64,000 nucleotides of DNA, taken from NCBI GenBank assembly GCA_905182995.1, contig CAJJDP010000095.1:310001-374000 (forward strand), read 5' to 3'. The stretch comes from Paramecium octaurelia (Eukaryota > Ciliophora > Oligohymenophorea > Peniculida > Parameciidae). Both the position numbers and the translations under genes were made by a program. Below the pieces are notes generated by a model that did no database searches, was not told the origin of the DNA, and saw nothing but the letters and a program-made list of their open reading frames with translations. Below, in pieces: positions 1 to 12,500 of the stretch (position 1 is the stretch's first letter; each line of letters starts with the position of its first letter).

Positions 1-3000
1 ATTAATTTCTAAATTTTAAATTAAATTAGCTTTCAAATCTAAAACTGGTAACTTATATAATCTATTCAATATTTTCAATTGAGTACGCAATCCACTTCCT
101 CTTACACCAATAAACATAATTCTTGGTTGTGGTATAGTAATTTATGATGGAACATACAATTAGACATTATCTTTGAATATTTATTATTCTTTCTCTCCAT
201 AAAATCTATACACTCTCCCTCTAACTAAAGCAATAAATTCTTCCTTTCCTGGTACTAACCAATTCGTTTTCTTTAATGTAACAGGGCAATAATTTGCATA
301 ATCACCATAAGGAATAGGTTCTTCCCCCTCTTACACGTCTGCTGGTGCTCTTACTAAGCCTTCATCATCAGCTCTAATATAAAATGGATCCAAAGCTAAA
401 CGTACTCTCGACCAGACTTCCTCTTTTGTTCCATCAATAGGAATTTCTTTTACATTCTCTTCTTAATAGGCTTCTTTTAACAAAGCAGACAAGGCATTGA
501 CTTAAGTTAATTCTTATTCAATTAAAAGGTCAGGATTTCGTTATAATAATAGTTATCCTGCTTCTTCTGATCTATCTTAAAGCATTAGAATCTTATCTAT
601 TTTAATTCCCCATAGATTCAATTAGTCGATTTATTCTTATGTTTATGGATATCCGATGATAACAATCCCTTTTGGTTTTGATGTTTCAGGGACTTTTAAT
701 TCATTATCCAATAATGGTATGATCTCTTTAGTTGGTACATCTTCAGGAGGTGGAGTCACTGGTTTAACATTCTCTTCCACAACTTCGACTACTTCTTCCT
801 TCTTCTTCTTTGCTTATTACTTTTTAGCTTCCTTCTTTTTCTTCTCCTCATCCTCTTCAGGTGGTTGTTCTTCCTCTTCCTTCTTTGGTTCTCCCCATCC
901 TGGAGGTTTTCTTTGTAATGGTATATTTAAATAATTTAACACCATTGGTAATACATCTTTAATAGCATTTCCTTTATAGAATTCCTTCCATTCAGCTTCT
1001 GTTAAATGAATATCATTAACTCTTGGATCGAATGTAGATGCTAAATGTTTGGTTCTTTCTTGTTAGGCCTAAACCTTCTTTCTCACAATATCTTCTACAT
1101 CTACTAATGTCCATCCATAATACTCAGCTAATTAACTGGCAACTGTATTCTTGCCTGAACACTTTGGACCTTATACTGATACAATGTATGTTTTAGGTAA
1201 TTATGGAGGTTTACATAGATATTTTCTAGGATAATTGATAAATCTATTTTAATTTTCTTCATTATCAAACAAAAACACTCTGCCAGCATATTCACAAGCG
1301 AATTCTGCCTTACCTGGAATAATCTTGTCTTTTAACACTAATTCTACTGCATCAACCTATTACCATTATGACCACATTCTGTAAACCTTTTCATCAGTTA
1401 AATTCAATCCTAACAAATCCTTTTCAGAACCACCCTCTAGTTTAACAGCGAGAGGTCTTAAGGGTTACCCTTTTAGGATTTAAGCAGATACTCGATCAAC
1501 TAATTATTAAGTTGTCAAACCAGCAGATTGGAGTGTAATAATATTTTGATCTGGTAAATGATCGTATAATGATAATAATTTCTATTATGATTTTTAAAAT
1601 CTTTGAAGTGATTCTACCAAGAATTCTTAATCTAAAGGTCTATAAAATAGATCCTTTTCAGGTATAATAGGTGGTTTTTCTTCATCATCTGGATTGTCTC
1701 CTTAATCCTCTTCTTCATCTGGGTCATTTGGATCTTTGTATTTTATTTTAGGCCTCTTCTATTCCTCTCTGTCAAATTAAGAAGTTGCAACTAAGTCATC
1801 TTGTTTTTCCATTATTCTGGCTGCAAAATGCAACACATCTTCATCTGATTATTCTAAATTAACGACATGTGTGAAATATCTACACCCTATTTTTGGTAGT
1901 ATTATTTTGTTTGATAGTATTGAATTCACCCAAAATTGATTCTCCAAAGGTAGATCTAATATATAACCTTTATTTTTAGGTAAATCCTATTGTAGTTCAA
2001 CATTAAACAACTATTCCAATTATTCTGAGGTCAATTCCCTTCCAAATTTCAATGAATCAATCACTTCTCTCTCCAAAGGATTCAAAAATTCTTTAGGATT
2101 CCCTTCTTCATCCATTTATGGATTATTTTCATTTTCTGCTACTTTAGCATAGATCCTTTGAATGCCCTTTTCCAAATCTAAGTATTCTAAATCAAGTTAT
2201 TTAGCCAATGCCTTAGCAAATGTACTCCTACCACTTCTAGGTTTTCCAATCAAGAATATTTAAGGAGGTGCTTGATTTGCATATTCAATTACATCATCTT
2301 CGTAAGGATTCTTACTATCAATTGGTAATTATCCTTTCGGTGATATGAATTTACTCAAATATGATTGAAATGATGGTAATTAAATATTTGATTATTATTC
2401 CTAGATAATTTCCAAAGCAGACTCTAATTATAATTAATTTTTTGGTTAATTTAGATCACCCAAGAAAGTTCTTAGGATTGATGGAACATTCTTTGGTTAT
2501 CTTTTATCAGGATTGGATGATTTTGTGATATCAAAGGTTTATAATTAGGAAGTTAACAATTATCTTTTTGCTGAAACTATCTTTCTTTCCCATTTCTTGT
2601 TTACTTTACTTTTTTAATCAATTCTATAATCTTCTTCTGTAAAGAATTCACTCTTGATGTTTATTGTTAATTTTTCTTCCTCGTAATTGCTTAATGGATA
2701 CTAGGACCACTACACATCTCTGGTTATTTATTTACATAATTTATAATATTGTGAATGTAATCCATAAGAATCATCATTCTATTCTATAATAAATTACAAT
2801 CCAATCTCTGGAACTAATTGACTATTAGGTAATGTTAATAAGAATGTTTCAGTTACATTCCCAACCAATTTAATTTCCTTAGCAAAGGGATATTAAGCTG
2901 ATGTAAAATGTCTATATTCGGTTTGTTGACAACTATTATTTATCAAAGCATATATAATGCATTCACAACTCATTCCAATAGGAATAATTTCATTGAGTGG

Positions 3001-3690
3001 TGCCAACTTATATTTGATTATTCTACTAGGAATCACATTAGCACTCTGCAATTATTCTTCATTATAGATGTACTATTCAGTATAATAGATAGGGAAGTAA
3101 GACTTTTTGGAATCACTTTTCAAACTCTATTCAACTTTATCTGTATTATGTATTTTTACAAGTATATGATAATCAATGTCTTTCTTTGTGTTATCTATTG
3201 ATCATTATATCACAATACCTTTCACATCTATCAACTATCGACGAAATATACGAGCATGAATCGTTTTCAAAAGGTAAATTACAGAACTCAAATCTGGCTG
3301 AATAATCAGTTAAAACAACAATTAAGTTAATGCATCTACAAACACCTGATAACTCAAGTATTCTGGCAAATTGGGATCCACATCTGTCATCGATTCTAAA
3401 TACTATTATGATAACTGTTTCAGACTTTCATCTGGCAAACATATTACACACTTCATTATTGCTGTAATAACCTATAATAGCAATATATATTCACTTCTAA
3501 CAACTCAGTTGTCAAGACTTTTCCTTATGGATTCTTTCCAATCTGGTCCCAAAACTTCAACACATTCTTCTAGTATTCCAAATTCTAGGATAAACTCACT
3601 ATAAACTTCACACTCAGATTATCTCCTCTCTATAATCGATCTGTATTGTATAATTAAACACTTACTTTTGTAAAAGAGTGGATTTTACAT
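1..3690 (-). CDS. Adenylate kinase 9-like multi-domain protein (C-terminus runs off the window)
   Basis: Seen: with TAA/TAG as Gln, an open frame of 1206 codons runs from an ATG at 3690 to base 1. Three GT..AG introns are removed: 3641-3665 (25 nt), 3472-3494 (23 nt) and 3195-3218 (24 nt). Three P-loop-like motifs sit about 355 residues apart: GKPRSGRST (residue 458), GPKCSGKNT (817) and GVRGSGLRT (1171). Each of the last two is preceded by a short segment containing RVFLF or RVYRF, as in animal AK9. Acidic/lysine-rich linkers lie between modules. Known: AK9-type proteins are large repeated nucleoside monophosphate kinases, found in motile cilia. Odd: only the second P-loop keeps the GK pair; the first has Arg and the third lacks the Lys. 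The family call is firm; catalytic activity of modules 1 and 3 is doubtful. The C-terminus is outside the window. Confidence 0.85.
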
Positions 3691-3717
3691 ATTTGTTTTT
3701 ATTAATTTAATATCTAT
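3691..3717. promoter_or_regulatory. 27-bp divergent start-to-start spacer
   Basis: Only 27 bp (25 of them A/T) separate the start codons of the minus-strand adenylate-kinase-like gene (ATG at 3690) and the plus-strand gene at 3718. Any shared promoter and both 5' leaders must fit here or overlap coding sequence. The inference depends on both start codons, each supported by the downstream frame and, for the kinase gene, by an adjacent canonical first intron. Confidence 0.5.
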
Positions 3718-4647
3718 ATGGGAGGAGGATAGTCAAAGGCTTAAAAATTATAATCCTAACGAAGAGCCAACAAACCCCAATTGCCATAACATTAGACCCC
3801 AGAATAACATTATCAATTCCTTATTAGCGAACCTATAAGCAGATACCTTTGGAATACTCAATTTGATTATGAAACCCTCATCTCAGAAATCCTATTCAGT
3901 ATTAGTATCAAAAGATATATGGATTATTTACAATACTTTAAACCTCACATTAGATACATAAAAAAAGCTGAAAAATTATACAATGATGTCACATAATGTT
4001 GCTTATACGAAGCAAAATTCAATGACTAAGATAAAAAGTTCATGACCGGTGTCCTCATTCTCTTCTTTAGCCTATACCATATATCTAAATTCTAAGTAAT
4101 TTTTAGTTCATCAGAGAAAAAGTGGTGGGAAGGTACTTATTTTGAATCACTTCAAAAACATGTTGAGTTACCCCCCAAAGACAATGAAACCTATATTTAA
4201 ACATTTGCTTTCTTTATGTCTGATTATTTCTAAAACAGATTTCAAGAGTTAAAACCATAAAATGATAATAAAAAAGTTGATCTTGTATCTGTAAGAGTAT
4301 TAGCTGATTATTATTTGTAATTCTTATACAGTGATTGTTTATCTTACCTTACAGATGCTGATTAATTTGTTAAAGAATATGCTCAATCAAAGTAAGAAAA
4401 TTATCAAACCTAAGGAAGATTCAAATTAGAAAGTAATATCAAAATCATTACTAAATAATAAAAATAATAACAATAATTATTGTACTAATAATAGCTTCAC
4501 AATTCAAAAACTCCCTCATAGTAGATTGAAGATATGGAAAGGCAATTTAAATTCTTATCTGATCATTCTATGATAGAAAATGCGTTGATCGAAGAGTAAA
4601 ATAAAGAGTAAATACAATAAGTACAAGAAACCCCAAAATAAGAATGA
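3718..4647 (+). CDS. Unrecognised 309-aa protein with N-myristoylation signal
   Basis: Seen: an uninterrupted frame of 310 codons ending in TGA at 4645-4647, with no intron required. The protein starts MGGGQSK, a good N-myristoylation context (Gly2, Ser6, Lys7). A Gln/Lys-rich head is followed by an alpha-helical, aromatic-rich middle (about residues 40-230, with a pair of Trp near residue 140) and then a glutamine-rich C-terminal tail, where the Gln codons are mostly TAA/TAG. I recognise no family. Inference: a membrane-tethered cytosolic protein. It may be co-regulated with the divergent kinase gene. Confidence 0.75.
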
Positions 4648-4793
4648 ATAATAATATCAATATTCTTACTAAATTTCAGCATTATTAGTTAATATACAAA
4701 TTAAAATTTTATATAGAAAATATAGCTTTTTATTTCTTATTGTTTAGGCAATTCACATAAAATAGTAATAATAATTAATCTATAATAATTCAA

Positions 4794-6050
4794 TCAAAAG
4801 TATCATGTCTAAAAGAATATTGTAAAAGCATAGCAATTAAATTTTCAATCGATTTAAATCCAATTTAATACTATCTTAAACAAATGAAATAGACAATAAG
4901 CAATATCAAATATTTCTTATTGTTCACAATTTAATGAGAATCACGTAAATATATATAATCAACGTAAAATTGCCATTCTTTTTGCTCCATTATTGTTAAT
5001 TTTAACAAATCTTCCAAAATTTAATAAGTTTGCCAAGGATTTCCGTCAGATATTTCATTAAATGAAAATATTTAGCTCAGTGTTTTCAAATTATAGCTTT
5101 GTAAATCCTTATGAAGTTAACAATTAATGCTAAAAAATCATTTTATCACTCTCATATTTTAATTGATAAACATGTTTACATTTATTTTATTTTGTTCTGA
5201 ATTGATAGAATCTTTATTGAAATATTATAAATTGATAAACATTTACATTTTCAATATAAAAATATAAATTTAAATTAATTTACTATAGTTATTATAGAAT
5301 AAATATTCACAAGCAGGCATTTGTGATATTAAGAAGAGAACTAATTTATTATTCAAAGATTGATTGACTAAAATTTGAGAGAAGTTACCTTTAATGAATT
5401 ATACAAGGATTTTTCATAACACTATTCAAAAGAAATTGATTAGTATGAAAATCTGATTGTTTACCACTTTAAATTTTCATTTATATAACTACCATAATTT
5501 ATCATTATATTTTGAATTTCATGTTAGCTATCAAATCTCCCTCTGCTTTTGAAAATTAGAAAATAGCTTCTTCCATCAGAAATATCAAATATTATCAACA
5601 AATAAGTTCCATTAAAATATAATTATATCGTAGTGCTTTTGGAGAATGAACTATTATTTGAATAAAGCAAATTATATTTGCATTCAGAAATAAAGAATTT
5701 TATTAATTTGCTGTTATTTAAAATTCATAATATACACCATATAATATTTTTTATTATTTTAACTCATCTATCAATTCTAATAATTTAGCTCTATTTAAAA
5801 ATACAATTTAGATAAAACAATTTTCTAAAATTCAATATCATTAAATGCCTAAATTGATTAGGATCAATTCTTTTATTTTGAAATTAATTCTCTATGAAAC
5901 ATCATACTTAAATAAACGAAGAATGTATATAATTATTGGATTGGCTAGGATTATAAGAAATTCACCTCATCTCTTTGAAAAAGGAATGTAAGTTAATTAA
6001 CAATTAATATTTAATTTATCCTAAAAAGTTTCATTTTTTTAATAGTAACC
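4794..6050 (-). pseudogene. Disrupted minus-strand coding sequence, family unknown
   Basis: Seen: on the minus strand two stretches read as convincing protein. One (about 5340-5700) contains NGTYLLIIFDISDGRSYF. The other (4794 to about 5120) contains FNEISDGNPWQTYQILEDL and ends at TGA 4796-4794. They lie in different frames, with TGAs and frame changes between them, and I could not connect them with 20-34 nt introns. A third piece near 5780-5850 also looks coding. This is either a decaying gene or one whose introns I failed to place. Aromatic/Leu/Ile-rich segments suggest an ordinary globular protein; no domain was recognised. Confidence 0.4.
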
Positions 6051-6541
6051 TTTAATAATTTAAGGTATATTAATATATACTCTTATGTGGCACATTTTAT
6101 TTATTTTGAGATTTTTTTTAAAAAACTTAGGCTACTAAAACTGATTAAGAATCCAATATTCTGGATGAAACCAATATGTAATATCCTAATTGATTCATAG
6201 TTGCTGCCTCTATTTGAATGATATAAAAATTGTTTAAATTTAAAAAATAACTTCAGGTAAAAAAAAACGATAAAACCCCACCTTGGGATTTAGAAGCGTT
6301 TCTATGGTTTTAAGTTTTTTATATATTTATTCATTCAACTTTAGATTTGTAAATTTCTATCCTTTACTCATTTTAATTTATGTTCCCAATATCAGAATTA
6401 TTTAATTTATTATAATATTTTGATGTTTTATGTAAAAATAAACTTCAATAATTACTTTAATACTTAATATTGCATATTTGAATGATTAAATATGATTTTC
6501 TTGTAAAACATTTCATTTTTTAATTATTTAAATAATTAATC
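6051..6541. other. AT-rich intergenic spacer
   Basis: About 490 bp upstream of the large surface-protein gene. No frame on either strand shows convincing protein character; homopolymer A/T runs dominate. It presumably holds the promoter of the gene starting at 6542, but no specific element could be identified. Confidence 0.4.
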
Positions 6542-9500
6542 ATGGCGAATTTTCATTATTGTTATGCTTCTATCCTATTTATTTAAATCTGGTGCTTTGA
6601 AGTGTCGAAGTTGAATCCTTATTACTAGTTAGAATAATAAGCGTTTGAATTTAATGATGCAAATTTTACTCAAAATGAATGCTTTACTTATGGAATCTGG
6701 TCAAAATATAATCCTTTAAGTATTACTTCTTAAGTTGGATCCTTGGGTTTACTTGATAGCAACTGTTTCCATTTGCACAATATAATGGGCTAATCTTCGC
6801 AAAGTTTGAATCTTATTTACTATGACTGTTTAGATGAGAACACTCAAAGTATTAAAAAGATACTTGAATTTATAAATGAGGATGAAGAGGTATTTAAATT
6901 TGAAATTAGCATTGATGTTTTAGAATATGAAAATATTTGGTACTTTTTATAAATTGTTGAATGGCCAGGTTTATTTAAATTGGAATTTGTAATATTTCAA
7001 GAGATTACCATGAAAATGCATGAGATAAAGCAAATGTAACGACCATTCAAAGATAAGAATATTGTGCTAAGATTTGGAGGAGATTTAATTGTAACTAATT
7101 CGAACATACCAAATTTATATACAAATACAAAATTTGCATACTTTCCAGGATTTATAATGATATAAAAATTATCAACTTAATCATTAGAATTAGATGTTGA
7201 TTTTGATTCATTCGTTCAAAGCACATATAGCGATTATGGATATTGTGAATGTGAATTGAATGAAGAGGTTAATTTACCCGATGTCTCATTAGATTGGTTG
7301 GATAAATAAATTTATATATCAAAAAATACAAATTGTGAATCCTTCATTTTATCTGGGTGGCTTAAAATTAAAGAGATTATATCATCAACAGGGGATTTTA
7401 CTTATTAATTTATAATTTTATCAGCTAACTTTTAGAATTAATTTTCTAATAAGAACTTATCTCCTTTTCAAATGAGCTATTAAATATCTACTGGAGGTAA
7501 CAAAATTGAATTTACAACATATTCTTATACCTTTCCTGTTATTACTATTGATTTTATTGATGATCCCTTTTTAATAAAGAAAGAGTTCATTATAACAAAC
7601 TCTATTTTAATATGGCATAATATATTTGTTAATTTATAAGACGATTTACTTACTGTTATAATTAAGTTTTATGAAGGAGATACTACTTATGAGTACATTG
7701 ATTAAGTTAATGTTCACTAATTTCATTGTGTTCAACCTAAATTGCAATATGGGAATCTTCAATAATCTATTGGGAGTTATATAATTGCAGACGTGAAAAA
7801 TTTAGTATTTATGAATTGTAATGAATCATTTGAATAATAAAACTGTCACTTTAGTTGTTAAGACTGCGATGGACCTACTATGAACGATTGTTTATCCTGT
7901 TCAATCGAATCATAAAGAATTTATATACAAGAACACAGGGTTTGTGTATGCCCATATAATTCAATCGATGAATATACTTGCTAAACTTATGTTAATTCAG
8001 AACTACAATTGATTCAAGGAGAATAAAATTTAAATAGTTGTTAATATGGTTATTTTGAATATTTGGAAGATTGTTTTAAATGGTATTTGTTTATTATTGA
8101 TTTAGTCCATCTATAATTAAAGAAAACTTAATAAATTGTTTGGAATGTTTAAATAATCCAAAGGAATGGTATAAAAAGCCATTCTGCATATTTGATCTGT
8201 ATTTTGATGATGAAGGAGGTACTCAATAATAAATTTATTCGTCTACTACTTATTTTTTTCTTGACGGTGTAGAAGTTACACTATGCTTATTTTGTGAAGG
8301 AACTAATTTTACTGATGTAGAGGATTAGTATTTGGATTATTAGTATTAAAATCTAAATTTTAAAACATTTTGCTAAGGTTCGAGTCTTGTTGATTTTCAA
8401 TGTTATAAATGTTAACTTCCAGGTTGCTTCATTTGCAATTTATCAATTTAAGGCCAATAATGCCTTAAATGTGTGTATAATAGATAATTGATTAATGGGT
8501 AATGTATCTACATATATGACATTGATCCTACATACACCTGTAGATCTCCTTGGTATGTAACATCCAAGAAGAAATGTACTTTATGTCCAATAAGTAAATG
8601 TAAGTATTGCTTTGAATACTAAACTAATAATCTGTATAAAAGTACATTGTATCAAAATTTTGAAAGTTTTATCGAAGGAGAAAGTTTTGAAGTAGGGTGT
8701 GCTCTTTGTGAGGACAACTATATATTTAATTTTATTACTAAAAAATGTATTTATTAAAAACCAAAACTTTCAAATTGTTTAAGAGCATATATTAATCAGG
8801 ATGATCAGGAAGTTTGCACTTTATCTGAAATTGATGATTTTACTGTTGCTCCTGAAATTGTAAACTGTCAAAAATATATACCTAATTGTTTATAATGTTT
8901 GTTGTCTCCTGAATCAACTTTAAAATGCATAATTTGCTCAGAAGGGTACACAACTTCGATCACAAATGGAGATTGCTATAAAAATGATCTAACGAATACA
9001 ATAATAGTAATTGAGGGGGATATCTCATTAAAGAATGGTTGGATTTAAAGAATTTAAAGTTTTATGATGCAATTCTTACCAAACAAATATTTTTATCCCA
9101 AATCAGGTGCAGAATCATATATTAAGGGGGTAATTGTGGAATGTCAGTAAGGTTATAAAGAAGGCGGGAACTCTATATGTGAAAAATTTTGTGATTCCTC
9201 GTGTCTATCCTGTTTAACAAATGCGGATGGGTTTTATTGTGCAAAATGTCCTTTGAACTATTATTAACAGCCTATAAGAGATTAATAACAAGGAGAGTGT
9301 TCTGAGTGTCCTCAACTATGCAAAATATGTTAAAGTAGAACTACAGAAGAGATTTATGTAATTTATAATTATTATTATTATAGTAAGCATAACCTAGCTA
9401 TGTCTTAGACGATTCAAATTACATTTATACTAAGAAATGTTTAAGACCTATTAAAGACTCAAATATCATTTATGATTCTTATTTGCAAAGTGCCAGGTAT

Positions 9501-12500
9501 TGCTTAGAATCAAATTGTCTAAATTAGCTTTCTTATGAATTAAAATTTACATATTGTGGAGGCGTTGTTGTATTTTGGCCATTTGGCTATGATTATGGCA
9601 TTAATATTAATTATTGTAATTAAATGGGTATAGATAGGATTACTATTATTTTTAAATACGAAATTTAGGGCTCATTTTGTGGAATAAGATATAGTCTTTC
9701 TCCCTCTACCTTATTAAAGTCAAAGATATTCTCTCTACGCTTTATCAATTTTTAAATGATATCTGTTGATACGTTATTAATAAGACCTTTATATTCAATA
9801 AGAATTAGCAATTTTGATTAGATTGAGATAAACCATTTATCCTTCCAATTTACTCAATCAAGTGCATTCATTATCTAAAATAATAATACCAGAGTGGATT
9901 TAAATCTGATTGATTTTGCATTTGAATATTGTAATTTTACCAATATGCTTTCTTAATTTTAAAATTAAATTTTTGGAGATATTATAGCTAAGAATTTTTC
10001 CATATTAGATTCTACTCTAATTAATACTTCAATCTTTAATTTAGAAGCATTTAAATAAAATGGAATAATAACAATCAAAACTTTTTTGATTTAAAGGTGC
10101 ATTTTGTAAGATTCAACCATATTTTAGTTTGGAAACGACAATTTTAATATATTCATCTCAGATTTAATTATAGATTAATGCGATTTTTAGAATTCATCCA
10201 TATTTTAATTCTATGATTAACTTAGAGATCTGACATCTCTCACTATATATAATTTGAAAATTCAAAATAGTACATTTAATCAATCAAATTTAATCAAGAA
10301 TGCCAATTTAGTTTAAATAAGTATAACAAATCTAAATTTGATAACTAATCATCTATTTTCATCAAATTTAATCTCATTTAATTATCATTTAACCTTACAA
10401 ACTTCCTATATTTATTAAAATTATTTTATAGAGTCTCAACTATTAAAATAGCTCTAAATAGCATATTCATATAAAGTAAACGTCAAAATTGATTCTCTAA
10501 CTTTGAAAGAAAATTAATTTAAGAAATATGGCTTATTATTCTTATACTCAAGTTAATTAAGTAATGTTTATTTGGATTTATCATTCATCCGTTTAGAAGA
10601 GAATTCAAAGTAAAGTACAATTGATGATTAAAATGCTCTTTTTATAATTTAATGCTATTAATTGAATATCTAGGATGCAGCAATACTTAATGTTAATGAT
10701 ATGACCATATTAAAAATATATGAAAGCTTTTAAATTGTAATTGAAAATGTTGTGTACCAAAATAGCAAATAAGCATTCAAAGTGCCATTGTCACCTGATT
10801 GCTAAGGCTAAATGAAATGGAAAAATTAACTTATTGGAATAATTGGATTCTTTTCTATAAGGATTAGAAATGTTTCAGTTACTAAATAGTTTAATATTGA
10901 TTTTTCTATAATTGATATTAGTTCTAGTCGTGGATATTCAGAGGTTTTATTAGGTATAATTTCTATTGAAAAATTACGATTTAAAGAGAATGTGCAGATT
11001 TCAAATTATTAATATAATTTGATGTCATTGTTAACAATTCATGCTGAGAATGAACTAACAATCGTATTGAACAATATTAGCTTTATTGAAAATATTGTAC
11101 ATACTCAGGTTAATAGTAACTCGCAATAAGCAGCTAGTTTAATGTTTATAACTTCATTAGCCAGTACATTAGCAATTAAAAATACCAACAGTGTTAGTAA
11201 TGCATTTACCAATTCTACAAATACTTTTATTAATATTATCTGCAACAAACTAACAATAACCAATTTCACAACAACTAATTCGAATGTTTTAACTTAGGAG
11301 TAATGGTCTCAATATTATGATATTTAATTAGAAGAAAAACTTAATTAAGAAAATATGAATAACTTAATTATATAAATTCTTAATATTTAAAATATTGGAG
11401 GAGCATGCTCAATAACATCATCAGAATTCTTTTGCTTTGATTGCAGCTTCACTAATATTTTAGCATAAAAGAGTAGTGTATTTTTAATTAACACCATCAA
11501 TAAAGGACATATTGTACTCGATTAACTAAAAGTAATTTCAGTTGAACATAAGATTTAATTTATTACTAACAGCTCAGGATGCATAAGTATAAACTCTTAA
11601 AATAGTTTATTAAATCTTGAAATAACAAATGCGATATTTTCGAATGTTTTGAATAGAATGGCTTCATCAATTTTTACAGTAATTCCCTCATAAATTCAGA
11701 ATAAAATTTCCTTTTACAACTCTTAGGTACTGAATTGTTTCTCTTTAATAAATTAAGTTTTCTATCTATAATTTTCACCTCAAAATATCATTAATAACTT
11801 TATTATACTCTAAAATTTAACAATTATTTAAACTGAAGATAAATGGAAGTAGTACTTTTCCAATATATACTAAATAAGTGATACTGAAATGATAGAAATA
11901 GCCGGGTAATCAAATGCAGTAATCTACATTGAAAATGCTTAAATTTTTATAAAGGAAATCAGCATTTCAGGTATATACTTATCGACACTTATGAAGTTTA
12001 ATAATGTTAACTAATTCGTCTTGCTTAATTTTGAGCTCTAAGATATATAATTATTTTATCCTTGTAATGTTATTGTAATTGATTAAAATGTCGATATAAA
12101 AATGATTATATCCTTTTAATAAGTTTAAATGAGAAGAATTAGGCTTTTTAATACTAATTAATCTCTGCAATAATCACAATTTCATCATTATTAAATCAAA
12201 AATTGCAAACTCTTTTAGGAACTGTCAGATAGAAGTCCAACGTCAATAGATATCTAATCTATTTACAATACATTATTCAAATTATCTTAAAAATCTTTGT
12301 CTATAATTTAAATCGCAAGTATTTTCTTCGATAACTAAATCATATTCAATAACATTAAACTACAGGATAATGAATGTTCTTTTTGTACAGAGGGGCTGAT
12401 TTACTTTGAAATAGAAGACATAAAATATTTAAAGATATCATCAATTTCATGCATCTCAAATTCAATATTATCCTATGGTTGTTTAGTATTTTATTAAAAG

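Noticed and set aside
656-3604. Plus-strand open frames at 656-934, 2908-3201 and 3371-3604
   Set aside because: They lie antisense to the adenylate-kinase-like gene, whose minus-strand frame is continuous, motif-bearing and spliced by canonical introns.
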